Positions 42,890-51,280 of a DNA stretch of 64,000 nt are shown in pieces; the first letter of the stretch is position 1, and each line of letters opens with the position of its first letter. Below the pieces are notes generated by a model. It worked only from the letters and a program-made list of their open reading frames with translations, ran no database searches and was not told the origin of the DNA. The stretch is from assembly GCF_030848575.1 (NCBI RefSeq), contig NZ_JAVDDX010000001.1, positions 248,001-312,000 on the forward strand, in the 5' to 3' direction. The stretch is from Haloarcula sp. H-GB4 (GTDB lineage Archaea; Halobacteriota; Halobacteria; Halobacteriales; Haloarculaceae). The position numbers and the translations under genes were made by a program.

Positions 42890-43669
42890 ATGATGGGGCC
42901 ATACCACGGTGACAAAAGTATGGACCTCGCAAAAGACTTTTTCGACGAGTGGGCGGGCTTTTACGATGCTAATTACGAGGAGCAGGAAATCGGTGATGTC
43001 GAGTTCTACGTTGATCTGGCCGCAGAGACCGATGGTCCGGTGCTTGAAGTCGGCTGTGGAACAGGCCGCATCTATCTTGAACTCCTTCGGGCTGGTGTAG
43101 ATGCGGACGGTATCGATATCTCTGCGGAGATGCTCACCGTTCTGGAACAGAAAGCCGACGAAGCCGGCCTCACGCCCGCTGTCAGGCAGGCTGATATGAC
43201 CAACTTTGCCACCTCCCGGGAGTACGAACTCATTATCGTCCCGTTCCGCACTTTCCTCCATAACGTCACAGTAGCGGAACAGAAAGCGGCGCTCCGACAA
43301 TTCCGCGAGGCTCTTGCGCCGGATGGACGACTTGCTCTGAACTTCTTTGTCCCGAGTTTCGATATGATATCCGAATCCTATGACGAGCCGCAGACGCGGT
43401 CTGTGACATATCAGGGCGAGGAATACGTTGTCACCAACATCTCCCGGCTTGTCGACGAAGTTTCCCAGACCGTCGAAACGGAGCGAACGATTGCACACGA
43501 CGGAGATGTGGTTCGACGGGCAACGTTTCAACTGGCCCTCCTTTCGAAGCCAGAGTTCGAGCTTCTTCTGGAGACAACCGGATGGAGCGACTGGACTGGC
43601 TATGGCGGCTTTGACCGGCAGCCGCTGAAAGACGGGGCAAAAGAGATGGTCTGGATAGCGGAAAAATAA
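42890..43669 (+). CDS. Class I SAM-dependent methyltransferase
   Basis: A protein of 259 residues with motif I Val-Leu-Glu-Val-Gly-Cys-Gly-Thr-Gly-Arg at about residues 51-60 and an acidic residue at the end of the second strand (Gly-Ile-Asp-Ile-Ser). It resembles small-molecule methyltransferases of the UbiE/SAM type; the substrate is unknown. Its codon bias is slightly weaker in GC than nearby genes and it follows a low-GC gap, so horizontal gain is possible. Starts at 42890, 42893 or 42920 are all open; the 42920 one would start nearest the fold. Confidence 0.75.
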   Translation: MMGPYHGDKSMDLAKDFFDEWAGFYDANYEEQEIGDVEFYVDLAAETDGPVLEVGCGTGRIYLELLRAGVDADGIDISAEMLTVLEQKADEAGLTPAVRQADMTNFATSREYELIIVPFRTFLHNVTVAEQKAALRQFREALAPDGRLALNFFVPSFDMISESYDEPQTRSVTYQGEEYVVTNISRLVDEVSQTVETERTIAHDGDVVRRATFQLALLSKPEFELLLETTGWSDWTGYGGFDRQPLKDGAKEMVWIAEK

Positions 43670-43881
43670 GCTGCTTTGTCCCTCGACTCCGTTTCAGCGA
43701 CCCCTCCACACCGAGTGTCATCACAGCCGCCATATCTCACCCGGGGAAACGACCGCTATTAGGAGATAGTAGAAACCTTGCCAGTCAGTGCGCACGCTCA
43801 CTCTGTTCATAGCGATTACCGAGGTCAACACAACGAGCTTGGCCCAGAAGACTTTCGTTCCGGTTGGCTGTCAATAGCTGT

Positions 43882-44739
43882 ATGCGACGACGCCAGTTCC
43901 TTGCAAGTGGAACAGCCCTCCTCTCGGTCGCTGTCGCCGGCTGCGGCCATCCCTCTGTCGTGCTGGACATGGACGATGCGACGGGAGCCGACATTGCCGA
44001 CGAAGTCTCGATATCGCCCGATCCCGAGTCGGCGGAATACACGGCCGTCTCAGCGGCCATCGAAAACGGCTCTGCGACACGCCGGGGACGATACGAACTG
44101 TTCGACCGGACCGATACCGTCCGGATTGATGATGCCTTCTACGAAGTTTCGGAGACGGCACTCGAGAGCAGTGAAGTGACAGTGTATGAGGTGCGAATTG
44201 ATCTTGACCCGGGTGATTCGACGGCTGAACTCGGCGAAATCGACTACGAGGAGCTACCGGCCGTGGACCGCCAGCGACTTGAGCCGATCATTTCAGACGA
44301 TAACCCGCCCAGCGGGGACGGGTACGATGTGGGTGTCGGGTATGGTACTGCCGAGGAAGTGGGCGACGGGTCGGTGTTCGTTCCGGAGCGCCAGTACGAT
44401 ATTATCGTCCACAACGGCGACCGCTACCGGGTGACGGTCAGCACACGAATGACAACAGAGACGAAATACTGGTACGAAGCAACGGAAGTTGCGTCGGGTG
44501 TCGACTCGTTCGCTGACCAGATCCGGGACCAGTACCTGTTCACGCTTACGGGCCTTTCCGAAGCCGAACGAGAAGTCGTTGAAGAAGCGATTGACGGCGG
44601 CTACTTCCAGGATGACGAGGCCTTCCGGTCGGTCACTGACCACATTCGAGAGCACGAGGGGGTTGAGGTCACAGATAGCTACGGGACGTGGCTTCTGGCG
44701 TACGAACAGGTCGAGTATCTCACGTACGTCGAGTGGTAG
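43882..44739 (+). CDS. Uncharacterised twin-arginine lipoprotein
   Basis: A protein of 285 residues. N terminus Met-Arg-Arg-Arg-Gln-Phe-Leu and a lipobox ending Val-Ala-Gly-Cys (C21) point to Tat export and lipid anchoring. The mature part is acidic, beta-rich, and without a recognised domain; a Tyr/Trp-rich segment sits near residue 200 and a helical part follows at about 215-260. No metal motif. Probably a haloarchaeal surface protein of unknown role. In-frame TTG at 43864 is less likely than the ATG at 43882. Confidence 0.7.
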   Translation: MRRRQFLASGTALLSVAVAGCGHPSVVLDMDDATGADIADEVSISPDPESAEYTAVSAAIENGSATRRGRYELFDRTDTVRIDDAFYEVSETALESSEVTVYEVRIDLDPGDSTAELGEIDYEELPAVDRQRLEPIISDDNPPSGDGYDVGVGYGTAEEVGDGSVFVPERQYDIIVHNGDRYRVTVSTRMTTETKYWYEATEVASGVDSFADQIRDQYLFTLTGLSEAEREVVEEAIDGGYFQDDEAFRSVTDHIREHEGVEVTDSYGTWLLAYEQVEYLTYVEW

Positions 44740-44832
44740 TTAGTGGTCAAGGACTGCCGCGGCTCTGTCGGCGTGCCGGACCGCCCTAGCTTCAGCGTCT
44801 GCAGCAGGCGTCGGTTTTAGTAGCACTGACAT
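44740..44832 (-). CDS. Candidate 30-residue microprotein
   Basis: ATG at 44832 to TAA at 44740 on the minus strand, antiparallel to the lipoprotein gene and touching its stop. The predicted product is Ala/Asp/Arg-rich and could form one amphipathic helix (Ala-Glu-Ala-Arg-Ala-Val-Arg-His-Ala-Asp-Arg-Ala-Ala). A start with no obvious promoter and small size make chance likely. No family recognised. Confidence 0.2.
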   Translation of the reverse strand: MSVLLKPTPAADAEARAVRHADRAAAVLDH

Positions 44833-44883
44833 TTAGTGTACACCTGATCGCACGAGAGCAGTGCGCCCGGTGTGTACATCGTT

Positions 44884-45312
44884 TCAATTGGTACTGCTGT
44901 CGGTGAATTCGTCGAACAGGTCGGCGACACGCGTCTCGATCTCGTCTCGGATTTCCCGCACCCGCTCAACCGACTGCCCGTGCGGGTCCTCTAGCGCCCA
45001 GTCACGCACTGCGATGTCGGTATCGAGTTCGAGCGTCGAACACCCCATCGTCGCAACGACGGTGCAACTGTTGAGCTCGTCGTCCGGAACCGCTTGCGGG
45101 GCCCGGTCAGAGAGGTCGATGTCGAGTTCGGCCATCGCCTCGACGACTTCCGGATGTACTTCATCTGCGGGGTCTGTGCCGCCGGTCAGAATTTCGACCG
45201 TATCTTCGAGTCCGCGACGGGTGCGTTCCCGTTCGGCAAACGCTGCGGACATCTGGCTTCGGCCCGCGTTCTGGACGCAGACGAACCCGAGCTTCAGCGG
45301 CATATCAGTCAT
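44884..45312 (-). CDS. Arsenate reductase / low-MW phosphatase-like protein
   Basis: A protein of 142 residues. The P-loop is Cys-Val-Gln-Asn-Ala-Gly-Arg-Ser with C12 as nucleophile; two more cysteines at C83 and C91, plus the Asp-Trp-Ala-Leu-Glu-Asp-Pro segment, match the thioredoxin-linked ArsC type (S. aureus ArsC uses three cysteines this way). So it probably reduces arsenate, with tyrosine phosphatase as the alternative. No ars transporter or ArsR gene is adjacent. ATG at 45312 (or 45303). Confidence 0.82.
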   Translation of the reverse strand: MTDMPLKLGFVCVQNAGRSQMSAAFAERERTRRGLEDTVEILTGGTDPADEVHPEVVEAMAELDIDLSDRAPQAVPDDELNSCTVVATMGCSTLELDTDIAVRDWALEDPHGQSVERVREIRDEIETRVADLFDEFTDSSTN

Positions 45313-45503
45313 CGTGTAACCGTACCGAGCGAGTGGAATAATCCTTCCTAAGACCACTATTGTGGGCTATATATTCGAGACGCTCCACTGTACGACACCA
45401 GCGATCGGCGAGCTGACTCGCGAGCGGAACGCCCCCACGTATGTGTAGTCCCTCCACATTGAGGGGGCAGTTCCTTCGGCTATCCAAGTCCCTGCCTGAG
45501 TAC

Positions 45504-45665
45504 ATGCCGGAGTACCGCTTCACGTGCCCGAACTGTGATGTGTGTGCAACGGTCGACGGTGGCGTTCGGGAGCGCCTGTTGGTTGTTGGGTGCCCGGTTT
45601 GTGCCGGAGGAGTCGACACCCCGGCGTTTGTCGAGGTTTCGCCACACAGCACTGATCGAACCTGA
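45504..45665 (+). CDS. Small zinc-ribbon protein (DUF7560-like)
   Basis: A protein of 53 residues starting Met-Pro-Glu-Tyr-Arg-Phe-Thr-Cys-Pro-Asn-Cys, with a second Cys-Pro-Val-Cys 25 residues later, so four cysteines for one zinc. This is the haloarchaeal small zinc-ribbon type (DUF7560-like from memory). Function unknown. The open frame upstream to 45441 does not look coding, so the ATG at 45504 is preferred. Confidence 0.7.
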   Translation: MPEYRFTCPNCDVCATVDGGVRERLLVVGCPVCAGGVDTPAFVEVSPHSTDRT

Positions 45666-45770
45666 GCCACGCTCTTGTCCGTACTGAACCAGTCCGAGAG
45701 CTGCGATGTCTGGCTCGCAGCTTTCAACCATGACACAACTTATTTGAATCTATCTTAAGACTGACTGAAC

Positions 45771-46640
45771 ATGATAGAAGACGCACTTCGCTATCAGACA
45801 CAGGGCGATGACTGGGCCAAACGCATCGGCCTCGGTGGGGTTGTACTGTTTTTCGGCTTTTTGATCGTTCCGCTGTTCACGTTTCAGGGATATATGCTCG
45901 AAGTGATGCGCCGGGTCCTCAGGGGGGAGACTGACACGCCGCCGGCCTGGGACGAACTGGACCTGGCCGACATAACCGTCGACGGAATCCGACATACGGT
46001 CGTCGTTATGGGGTACGGGTTGTTGCTCACGCTCGCGCTTGCTATCCCGGGCCTGCTGGTGATCGGTGGTGGACTCGGCGGCTCAGAGGGATTGCTGCTC
46101 GTCGGTTTTCTCGTCGCCGCCTTGCTCTACTTTATCGGCGTTCTCGCAATGGCAGTGATACTGCCCGTTGCGACGGGGAACTTCGTCCGGGCGGACAGTA
46201 TTGCTGCGGGCTTTGACCGTGATGTTCTCTCGTCTGTTGGGACGAACCGAACGATGCTGATGGCCGTGGTAATGGCGTTTGCGGTCAATATCATCGTCTC
46301 CGTTGGAGCGACCGTCCTGGGATTCACGATTATTGGCTACCTCGCGGTTCCGTTCCTCGCGTTCGTCGGCCAGTCGGCGATCATGTACGTCTGGGCGCGT
46401 GGCTTCGCAGACGCATACGAGGAGGAGTACGGCGAACCGCCGCTTGCACCCACGACTGCGCCCGGTGGGACACACAGGTCCGGACCAGCCACGACAGGGA
46501 CAACTTCGAGCGTGGATGAACAAATAGGAGACAGCTACACCGATGACCCGAGTCGGAGTAACGACACCGATGATGACGGATTCGGCACTTCGGCCTGGGA
46601 CGACGTCGGTGACAGTGACGGTGACAGCGGGCAACGCTGA
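45771..46640 (+). CDS. DUF4013 membrane protein
   Basis: A protein of 289 residues with about five membrane segments (residues 20-42, 83-105, 112-135, 158-180 and 185-207) and the Asp-Pro/Pro-Pro-Ala-Trp-Asp-Glu-Leu segment between the first two that is typical of DUF4013. The last 75 residues are a soluble, Thr/Ser/Asp-rich tail. Function unknown. Leaderless-looking start, with an AT-rich stretch just upstream. Confidence 0.8.
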   Translation: MIEDALRYQTQGDDWAKRIGLGGVVLFFGFLIVPLFTFQGYMLEVMRRVLRGETDTPPAWDELDLADITVDGIRHTVVVMGYGLLLTLALAIPGLLVIGGGLGGSEGLLLVGFLVAALLYFIGVLAMAVILPVATGNFVRADSIAAGFDRDVLSSVGTNRTMLMAVVMAFAVNIIVSVGATVLGFTIIGYLAVPFLAFVGQSAIMYVWARGFADAYEEEYGEPPLAPTTAPGGTHRSGPATTGTTSSVDEQIGDSYTDDPSRSNDTDDDGFGTSAWDDVGDSDGDSGQR

Positions 46641-46685
46641 TAGCAGTTACTCGACACGGCTTGTCACCCGTAACGCAAAATATCG

Positions 46686-47975
46686 TCAGAAGTCGCTCAA
46701 TTGCGACTGAAGCCCGGCAACGAGTTCGGACTTGCGCCGTAATTGTCCGAGACTGACGGGGAGCTGGTCGGCGATAGCCGTCAGCGTCTCCCGGAAGGAC
46801 TGAGCGGTCCCGGGTTCCCCGTCGAAGGCATTCCGGACGCCCTCGCGCACCTGCCAGACACCGACGGGTGCCCAGTAGTCGTCGGTGATTTCCCGCAGCA
46901 CCAGACACTTCGCCTGCTTGTCCCGCTCCTGCAAATGTTCGAGGACGCCGAGCCGTGCTGCGTAGTACGCTCCGGCCGTCTCCTCGACGTAGGCGGTCCG
47001 TCCCTCGTAGCCTTCGTGAGCGCTGGACATGTAGTAGCCCGTCTCCGGGCGTGGGTTCCAGACGCTCTGTGGGGCCTTCATCTCGACGAGCTCGAACTCC
47101 CAGCGACCGGGCGCGAGCACGACCCAGTAGCGGTTCCCCATGTACTCGTTGTACCACAGCTCCGGCTTGTCGATGGTGTCGGCGTTACGCAGCGTGCCAC
47201 GAACGTACTGCCCGACTGTGTCGTCGACGGCAGTGATCGACCATCGTGTCGGCACCAGCGAGCGCTCGCTGGCCTGCCCGAGTGCGCCCGCTGAGAGGAT
47301 GGTGTTGATGTCGTACACGTCGAACCCGCGGCGGTACAGGTACGCCATCGCGCCCTCCGCGCGCCAGTCGTCGTCCGACAGCGTCTTTTCAACGGGGCGG
47401 GGGACGTGGGGGTTCTCCGCCAAGTCGGCACCCGTCGCGTGTGCTCGTGGCCCCGTTGGCGTCCCAACGTCGTCGAAGCTCACATCCATCTCAGGAGTGC
47501 CGTCGAGCCCCACCTCCACGTCGACGGGATGGTCCGCGATGGCGACTTCACGCTGGACGCCGACGAAGCCGTTCCAGACGTCGTGGACCCCACCGCCGCC
47601 GCGCCCACCACTGGCCCTGACCGAATCGACCGACGTGGTCTGGGTGGAGTTCACCATGCCGGTCCGGCGCTGGAGTACGTCCTCAATGCCCAGTCCTTCC
47701 TGATACCAGTCGCCGCTGGTCGCGAACCCGGCAGCGGCGGCGTCGGTGTCAACCGGGGAGAGCAGGCCCGTCGAGACGTTGGGGTATCCCGACCGTCCGA
47801 CGAATATCTCCGGGGCCGTCGATCCGAACAGCGAATCGCCCTGTACCGCCGCCTCGAACTGCTGCTCGACGTCTTCGAGGTGGTCCGTGATGGCGTAGGA
47901 CTTCTCCGCCGCGAGGCGGCGCCGCTGTGCGGCTTCGTCTTCCTCGAACCCCTCGATGAACTCGTCGAGTTGCAT
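46686..47975 (-). CDS. nreA: DNA repair protein NreA
   Basis: A protein of 429 residues matching the archaeal NreA family. The C terminus ends Gln-Ser-Gln-Leu-Ser-Asp-Phe, a PCNA-interacting (PIP-like Gln-x-x-Leu-x-x-Phe) motif as known for NreA, which aids repair of DNA damage in Haloferax. The central part has Tyr-Gly/Trp-rich segments such as Leu-Trp-Tyr-Asn-Glu-Tyr-Met-Gly-Asn-Arg. No N-terminal zinc finger. It is on the minus strand next to RNase HI-like genes on the plus strand, both linked to DNA maintenance. Confidence 0.82.
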   Translation of the reverse strand: MQLDEFIEGFEEDEAAQRRRLAAEKSYAITDHLEDVEQQFEAAVQGDSLFGSTAPEIFVGRSGYPNVSTGLLSPVDTDAAAAGFATSGDWYQEGLGIEDVLQRRTGMVNSTQTTSVDSVRASGGRGGGGVHDVWNGFVGVQREVAIADHPVDVEVGLDGTPEMDVSFDDVGTPTGPRAHATGADLAENPHVPRPVEKTLSDDDWRAEGAMAYLYRRGFDVYDINTILSAGALGQASERSLVPTRWSITAVDDTVGQYVRGTLRNADTIDKPELWYNEYMGNRYWVVLAPGRWEFELVEMKAPQSVWNPRPETGYYMSSAHEGYEGRTAYVEETAGAYYAARLGVLEHLQERDKQAKCLVLREITDDYWAPVGVWQVREGVRNAFDGEPGTAQSFRETLTAIADQLPVSLGQLRRKSELVAGLQSQLSDF

Positions 47976-48075
47976 CTGTCACGCCTTCGGTCCTCCCCGA
48001 TAAGAACCTTTCCAGCGGTCCGTGGGAGAGCAACTCTTACAGGGGTGGATTGAGTAACAATAGGTGATATAAATC

Positions 48076-48471
48076 ATGGTAAATACAACGAAGTGGTTCC
48101 TGCTCGGCGCGACGCTGGTCAGCATGGCTGTCGTATTTGTCTCGGCGATTATACCTGTCGCGTATGAGCAGGCGCTGGTCAACCTTCTTGTCGGGGAACT
48201 CGCAGCCCTCACTCTTGCCCATTCCACGTACCGCGTCTCGTCGGGGAAACAGGTAAGTCCCGTCGCAGCGGCGACAGCCATCCTATCCGGTATTATCCTG
48301 TTCCTCTCGCCCATCCTCATCGAGCCTGTCGACCCGATCCTGTCGATCATGTTCGCCGCCGGAGCCGTTGTCACCGTTGGCGGGCTGGTCGGTGTTCTAG
48401 GTCGGTTCTTGGGTGGTGAAGAGGGCCGACAGACCGGTGCTGAACGAATCAGCAGCAAAGCCGGGAACTGA
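48076..48471 (+). CDS. Small four-helix membrane protein
   Basis: A protein of 131 residues with hydrophobic segments at about residues 7-27, 33-50, 63-82 and 88-109, then a short charged tail. No named family. It starts 100 bases after the nreA start, in the opposite direction, so the two probably share a divergent promoter region. The rnhA gene follows after 47 bases. Confidence 0.65.
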   Translation: MVNTTKWFLLGATLVSMAVVFVSAIIPVAYEQALVNLLVGELAALTLAHSTYRVSSGKQVSPVAAATAILSGIILFLSPILIEPVDPILSIMFAAGAVVTVGGLVGVLGRFLGGEEGRQTGAERISSKAGN

Positions 48472-48518
48472 TAGGGCGACCACAACGTCTATACCGACGG
48501 GTCAGCCACCCTCGGACA

Positions 48519-49115
48519 ATGCCGGTCATCGAATGTGACGAGACGACGGCCCGCGAGCGCCTAGCGGATGCGGGACTCGACATTGAATCGGGAAACACTG
48601 ACCACGAGCGCTGGCGCGTCGAATACGGCGGCGCGACAGCGGTCGCCTACGACGGGAAAGTCGTCGTACAGGGTGAGGGGACCGCACGACTTGAGGCTCT
48701 GCTGCGCGACAATGACGGCGGGCGCGTCCATGCGTATTTTGATGGCGCATCGCGTGGCAATCCGGGACCGGCCTCGGTCGGCTACGTGCTGGTCAACGAT
48801 AGCGGAATTGTCACAGAGGGCGGGGAAACGATTGGAACGGCGACGAACAACCAAGCGGAGTACAAAGCGCTCATCCGCGCGGTTGAAGTCGCACGTGACT
48901 ACGGATTCGACGACGTCCATATCCGGGGTGATTCAGAGCTTATCGTCAAACAGGTCCGTGGCGAGTGGGATACGAACGACCCCGAACTGCGAGAGAACCG
49001 CGTCCGTGTCCGCGAGCTACTGACAGACTTTGACGACTGGCAGATCGAGCACGTTCCGCGGGAAATAAACGACCGTGCAGACGAACTAGCGAACGACGCA
49101 CTCGACGATGACTGA
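48519..49115 (+). CDS. rnhA: Ribonuclease HI, archaeal type
   Basis: A protein of 198 residues. N-terminal 65 residues form an extra domain; the RNase H fold begins near residue 70 with Ala-Tyr-Phe-Asp-Gly-Ala-Ser-Arg-Gly-Asn-Pro-Gly-Pro (D75). Further acidic active-site residues are E114 (Asn-Gln-Ala-Glu-Tyr), D138 (Gly-Asp-Ser-Glu) and D185/D188 near the end. It removes RNA from RNA-DNA hybrids. Its stop overlaps the next gene by eight bases. Confidence 0.92.
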   Translation: MPVIECDETTARERLADAGLDIESGNTDHERWRVEYGGATAVAYDGKVVVQGEGTARLEALLRDNDGGRVHAYFDGASRGNPGPASVGYVLVNDSGIVTEGGETIGTATNNQAEYKALIRAVEVARDYGFDDVHIRGDSELIVKQVRGEWDTNDPELRENRVRVRELLTDFDDWQIEHVPREINDRADELANDALDDD

Positions 49116-49662
49116 CCTGCCGACAGATGTGACTGAACAGGCCGAACGGCTGACCAGGCTCGCTCGCGAAGCGGTCGATGAGGCCGAGGCTGATGCCTAC
49201 AGAACCGAACGCGACGAAATCCTCGCCGAGTACGACTACACTGCCCGTATCAGAGACGACGAGACGGGTGACGTACTCGTCTGCCATCCCGCCGAATGGG
49301 TCGACGATGGCGTCATCCGTCCGGAGCGGGTCGACGACATCGACCGTGGGGTCGAGATACGGCTCTCAGGCCCCGGTGACCCGGACGAGTGGGCAGAGAT
49401 AGACGCTGCAAACCGAGCCGTTGTCGAAGCTGTTACCGAAGTCCATGGCGAGACACACGGCGCCAACGCGGAGTTGCTCGCCGATTTCATGAGCAACCAC
49501 TACGCCAAACCGATCTCCGAGGCGACGCCGGACGAAATTCAGGAGTTTCGGGACGATTACGTTCGGCGGAACGCGTGGCCAACTGCGGAACAGCAGTCGG
49601 TTCTTGAGCAGTCGATTCGTCTCACTGTCGAAGAAGCCGGTGGCCGCGTCCCCGACGTCTAA
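49108..49662 (+). CDS. rnhA-linked haloarchaeal protein (DUF7108-like)
   Basis: A protein of 184 residues, acidic and mainly helical, with no recognised catalytic motif. It begins inside the last codons of rnhA (eight-base overlap), so it is translationally coupled. The type resembles a haloarchaeal family (DUF7108 from memory) that sits beside rnhA in relatives; a helper role in RNA-DNA hybrid removal is a guess from that position. Confidence 0.65.
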   Translation: MTDLPTDVTEQAERLTRLAREAVDEAEADAYRTERDEILAEYDYTARIRDDETGDVLVCHPAEWVDDGVIRPERVDDIDRGVEIRLSGPGDPDEWAEIDAANRAVVEAVTEVHGETHGANAELLADFMSNHYAKPISEATPDEIQEFRDDYVRRNAWPTAEQQSVLEQSIRLTVEEAGGRVPDV

Positions 49663-49746
49663 TCATCTGGTACACCCGCTGGTGATCCGTATTTGTCTGC
49701 CGTTAAGAAGTGGTTACCAGTAGTTCGCAGGTGCCCAGGTGCGAAT

Positions 49747-50106
49747 CTACTGCTGCGCCGCGATCAGATCACGGAGTTCGTCGGCTCGGCCGTCATCGGA
49801 GATGAACTTTCCGAACACCCATCCGAGCTGGTCAAGGACCGCGTCCTTGCCCGACTCTGTCAGGGAGTACTGGTTCGTTCGCTTGTCGAGTTCACTCTTC
49901 TCGACGAGTCCCATCTCGACGAGGTCGTCGAGGTTCGGGTACAGGCGACCGTGGTTGACTTCGTCGTTGTAGTATTCTTCCAGTTCGCGCTTGATAGCGA
50001 GACCATACCGTGGCTCTTCAGCAAGTATTACTAGGATATTCTGCTGAAAAGCGGTGAGTTCTTTTGCGATGCCCGGACTGTCAGTAACTGTTTGTGCCTC
50101 TGACAT
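49747..50106 (-). CDS. PadR-family regulator, RosR-like
   Basis: A protein of 119 residues: a single PadR winged helix (Glu-Leu-Thr-Ala-Phe-Gln-Gln-Asn-Ile-Leu-Val-Ile-Leu-Ala-Glu) with the Gly-Arg-Leu-Tyr-Pro-Asn-Leu-Asp-Asp-Leu recognition region. This strongly resembles RosR, the haloarchaeal regulator of the response to oxidative stress described in Halobacterium. No cysteine is present, so redox is not sensed through thiols. A palindrome overlaps its TATA-like element (50132-50145), fitting self-control. Confidence 0.8.
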   Translation of the reverse strand: MSEAQTVTDSPGIAKELTAFQQNILVILAEEPRYGLAIKRELEEYYNDEVNHGRLYPNLDDLVEMGLVEKSELDKRTNQYSLTESGKDAVLDQLGWVFGKFISDDGRADELRDLIAAQQ

Positions 50107-50403
50107 AGTTGAGTAAATGTCAGCAAGCTATTTAACACTTGTTAACTCTGGCGTACAACGCCTGCTGTGGGGCATTAACCACCACACAGCTAGCAGCCAC
50201 AATCGTGTTGGATTTGTTATATTATGTGCCCTTGGTTGAATTGAGTTTCCGATTAATTTGCTTTCAGATTGTCGTTTACAGGTAGTAAGTGTAATCTAAG
50301 AATATATCTATAGTTAGATATTATTGGGTTATATAGCGCATAATACCGAATAGCTGCGGCTATTACGAAAGGACTTTTTGACGGCGTCGCGCAGTCGCCG
50401 GTG
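50107..50403. promoter_or_regulatory. AT-rich divergent region of RosR-like gene and ppa
   Basis: About 300 bases, low GC in 50190-50345. It holds the promoters of both genes: TTAAATA 22-28 bases before the RosR-type start, and TATA-like words (TTATATAG at 50331-50338) upstream of ppa. AATAGC-tgcg-GCTATT (50349-50364) could form a small stem in the ppa leader. Confidence 0.5.
50132..50145. promoter_or_regulatory. Palindrome overlapping the RosR-like gene promoter
   Basis: TTAACA-ct-TGTTAA: six-base arms with a two-base centre, next to and overlapping the TATA-like element, 26-39 bases upstream of the start codon. A repressor bound there would block TBP. Confidence 0.45.
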
Positions 50404-50937
50404 ATGACGAACCTCTGGGAAGACCTCGAAACTGGACCGAACCCACCCGAAGAGATCTACGCTGTCGTCGAGTGCCTGAAAGGCGAGCGTAACAAGTACG
50501 AGTACGAGAAGGACATCCCCGGTGTCGTCCTCGACCGTGTCCTTCACTCGAACGTTCACTACCCGTCCGACTACGGCTTCATCCCGCAGTCGTACTACGA
50601 CGACGAGGATCCGTTCGACGTGCTCGTCCTCGTCGAGGACCAGACGTTCCCCGGCTGCGTCATTGAGGCCCGTCCCGTTGCCCTGATGAAGATGGACGAC
50701 GACGGTGAGCAAGACGACAAGGTCATCGCAGTCCCGATTGAGGACCCGCGCTACGACCACATCGAGGACCTCGACGACATCCCACAGCAGACCCTCGACG
50801 AGATTGACGAGTTCTTCTCGACCTACAAGAACCTCGAAGAGGGCAAAGAAGTCGAAACGCTAGGCTGGGAAGACAAAGAAGCCGCAAAGGACGCTATCGT
50901 TCACGCGCAGGAACTCTACGACGAAGAGTTCAACTGA
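50404..50937 (+). CDS. ppa: Inorganic pyrophosphatase
   Basis: A protein of 177 residues of the soluble family I. The active-site stretch Asp-Pro-Phe-Asp-Val-Leu-Val-Leu and the acidic metal sites (Asp-Asp-Asp-Gly...Asp-Asp-Lys; Val-Pro-Ile-Glu-Asp-Pro-Arg-Tyr) are present. It removes pyrophosphate from biosynthesis. ATG at 50404 directly follows a GTG at 50401; the ATG is the more usual start. Family members are about 175 residues, matching. Confidence 0.94.
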   Translation: MTNLWEDLETGPNPPEEIYAVVECLKGERNKYEYEKDIPGVVLDRVLHSNVHYPSDYGFIPQSYYDDEDPFDVLVLVEDQTFPGCVIEARPVALMKMDDDGEQDDKVIAVPIEDPRYDHIEDLDDIPQQTLDEIDEFFSTYKNLEEGKEVETLGWEDKEAAKDAIVHAQELYDEEFN

Positions 50938-51280
50938 CGCTTCCAGAACCACGTTTTGCGGTTTTTGTCCCGCTGACGGTGTATTTCCAGAAGTAATACC
51001 GGCAGGTGTCTCCGATTATGTATGAGCATGGGTAATCTTTTGTCCGTGTAACCGCTATCTGTACGCGTATGGCTACTGATGACACCGACGCGGCGCTTGA
51101 CCACACGACTGTCGTTCCGCGAGCCGAACGACGGTCGACACCCGGAATCGCACATCTAACTGTGGTTCCGGAGAACGCGGACCAGTCGTCTTAACCACAG
51201 ACCGCGTCGATGATATTGCCGCTTTCGGTGACGCGGCGCCGAAAAGAAGTTTCTTGTTCCTGACCTGACTAACGGATCGT
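50938..51280. other. Intergenic region with one weak small reading frame
   Basis: About 340 bases. GTTTTGCGGTTTTTGTC at 50954 may end the ppa transcript. A 41-codon frame (51069-51194) is noted separately. Otherwise I see nothing. Confidence 0.4.
51069..51194 (+). CDS. Candidate 41-residue protein
   Basis: ATG at 51069 to TAA at 51192-51194. The product is acidic (Asp-Asp-Thr-Asp-Ala-Ala-Leu-Asp) with a Leu-Thr-Val-Val-Pro-Glu-Asn end. An AT-rich AATCTTTT lies 30-37 bases upstream. No family recognised; may be chance. Confidence 0.22.
   Translation: MATDDTDAALDHTTVVPRAERRSTPGIAHLTVVPENADQSS

Noticed and set aside
42429-42900. Integration site with direct repeat of the tRNA-Ile 3' end
   Set aside because: Only a short CCATACC match near 42900; no full copy of the tRNA end, no integrase.
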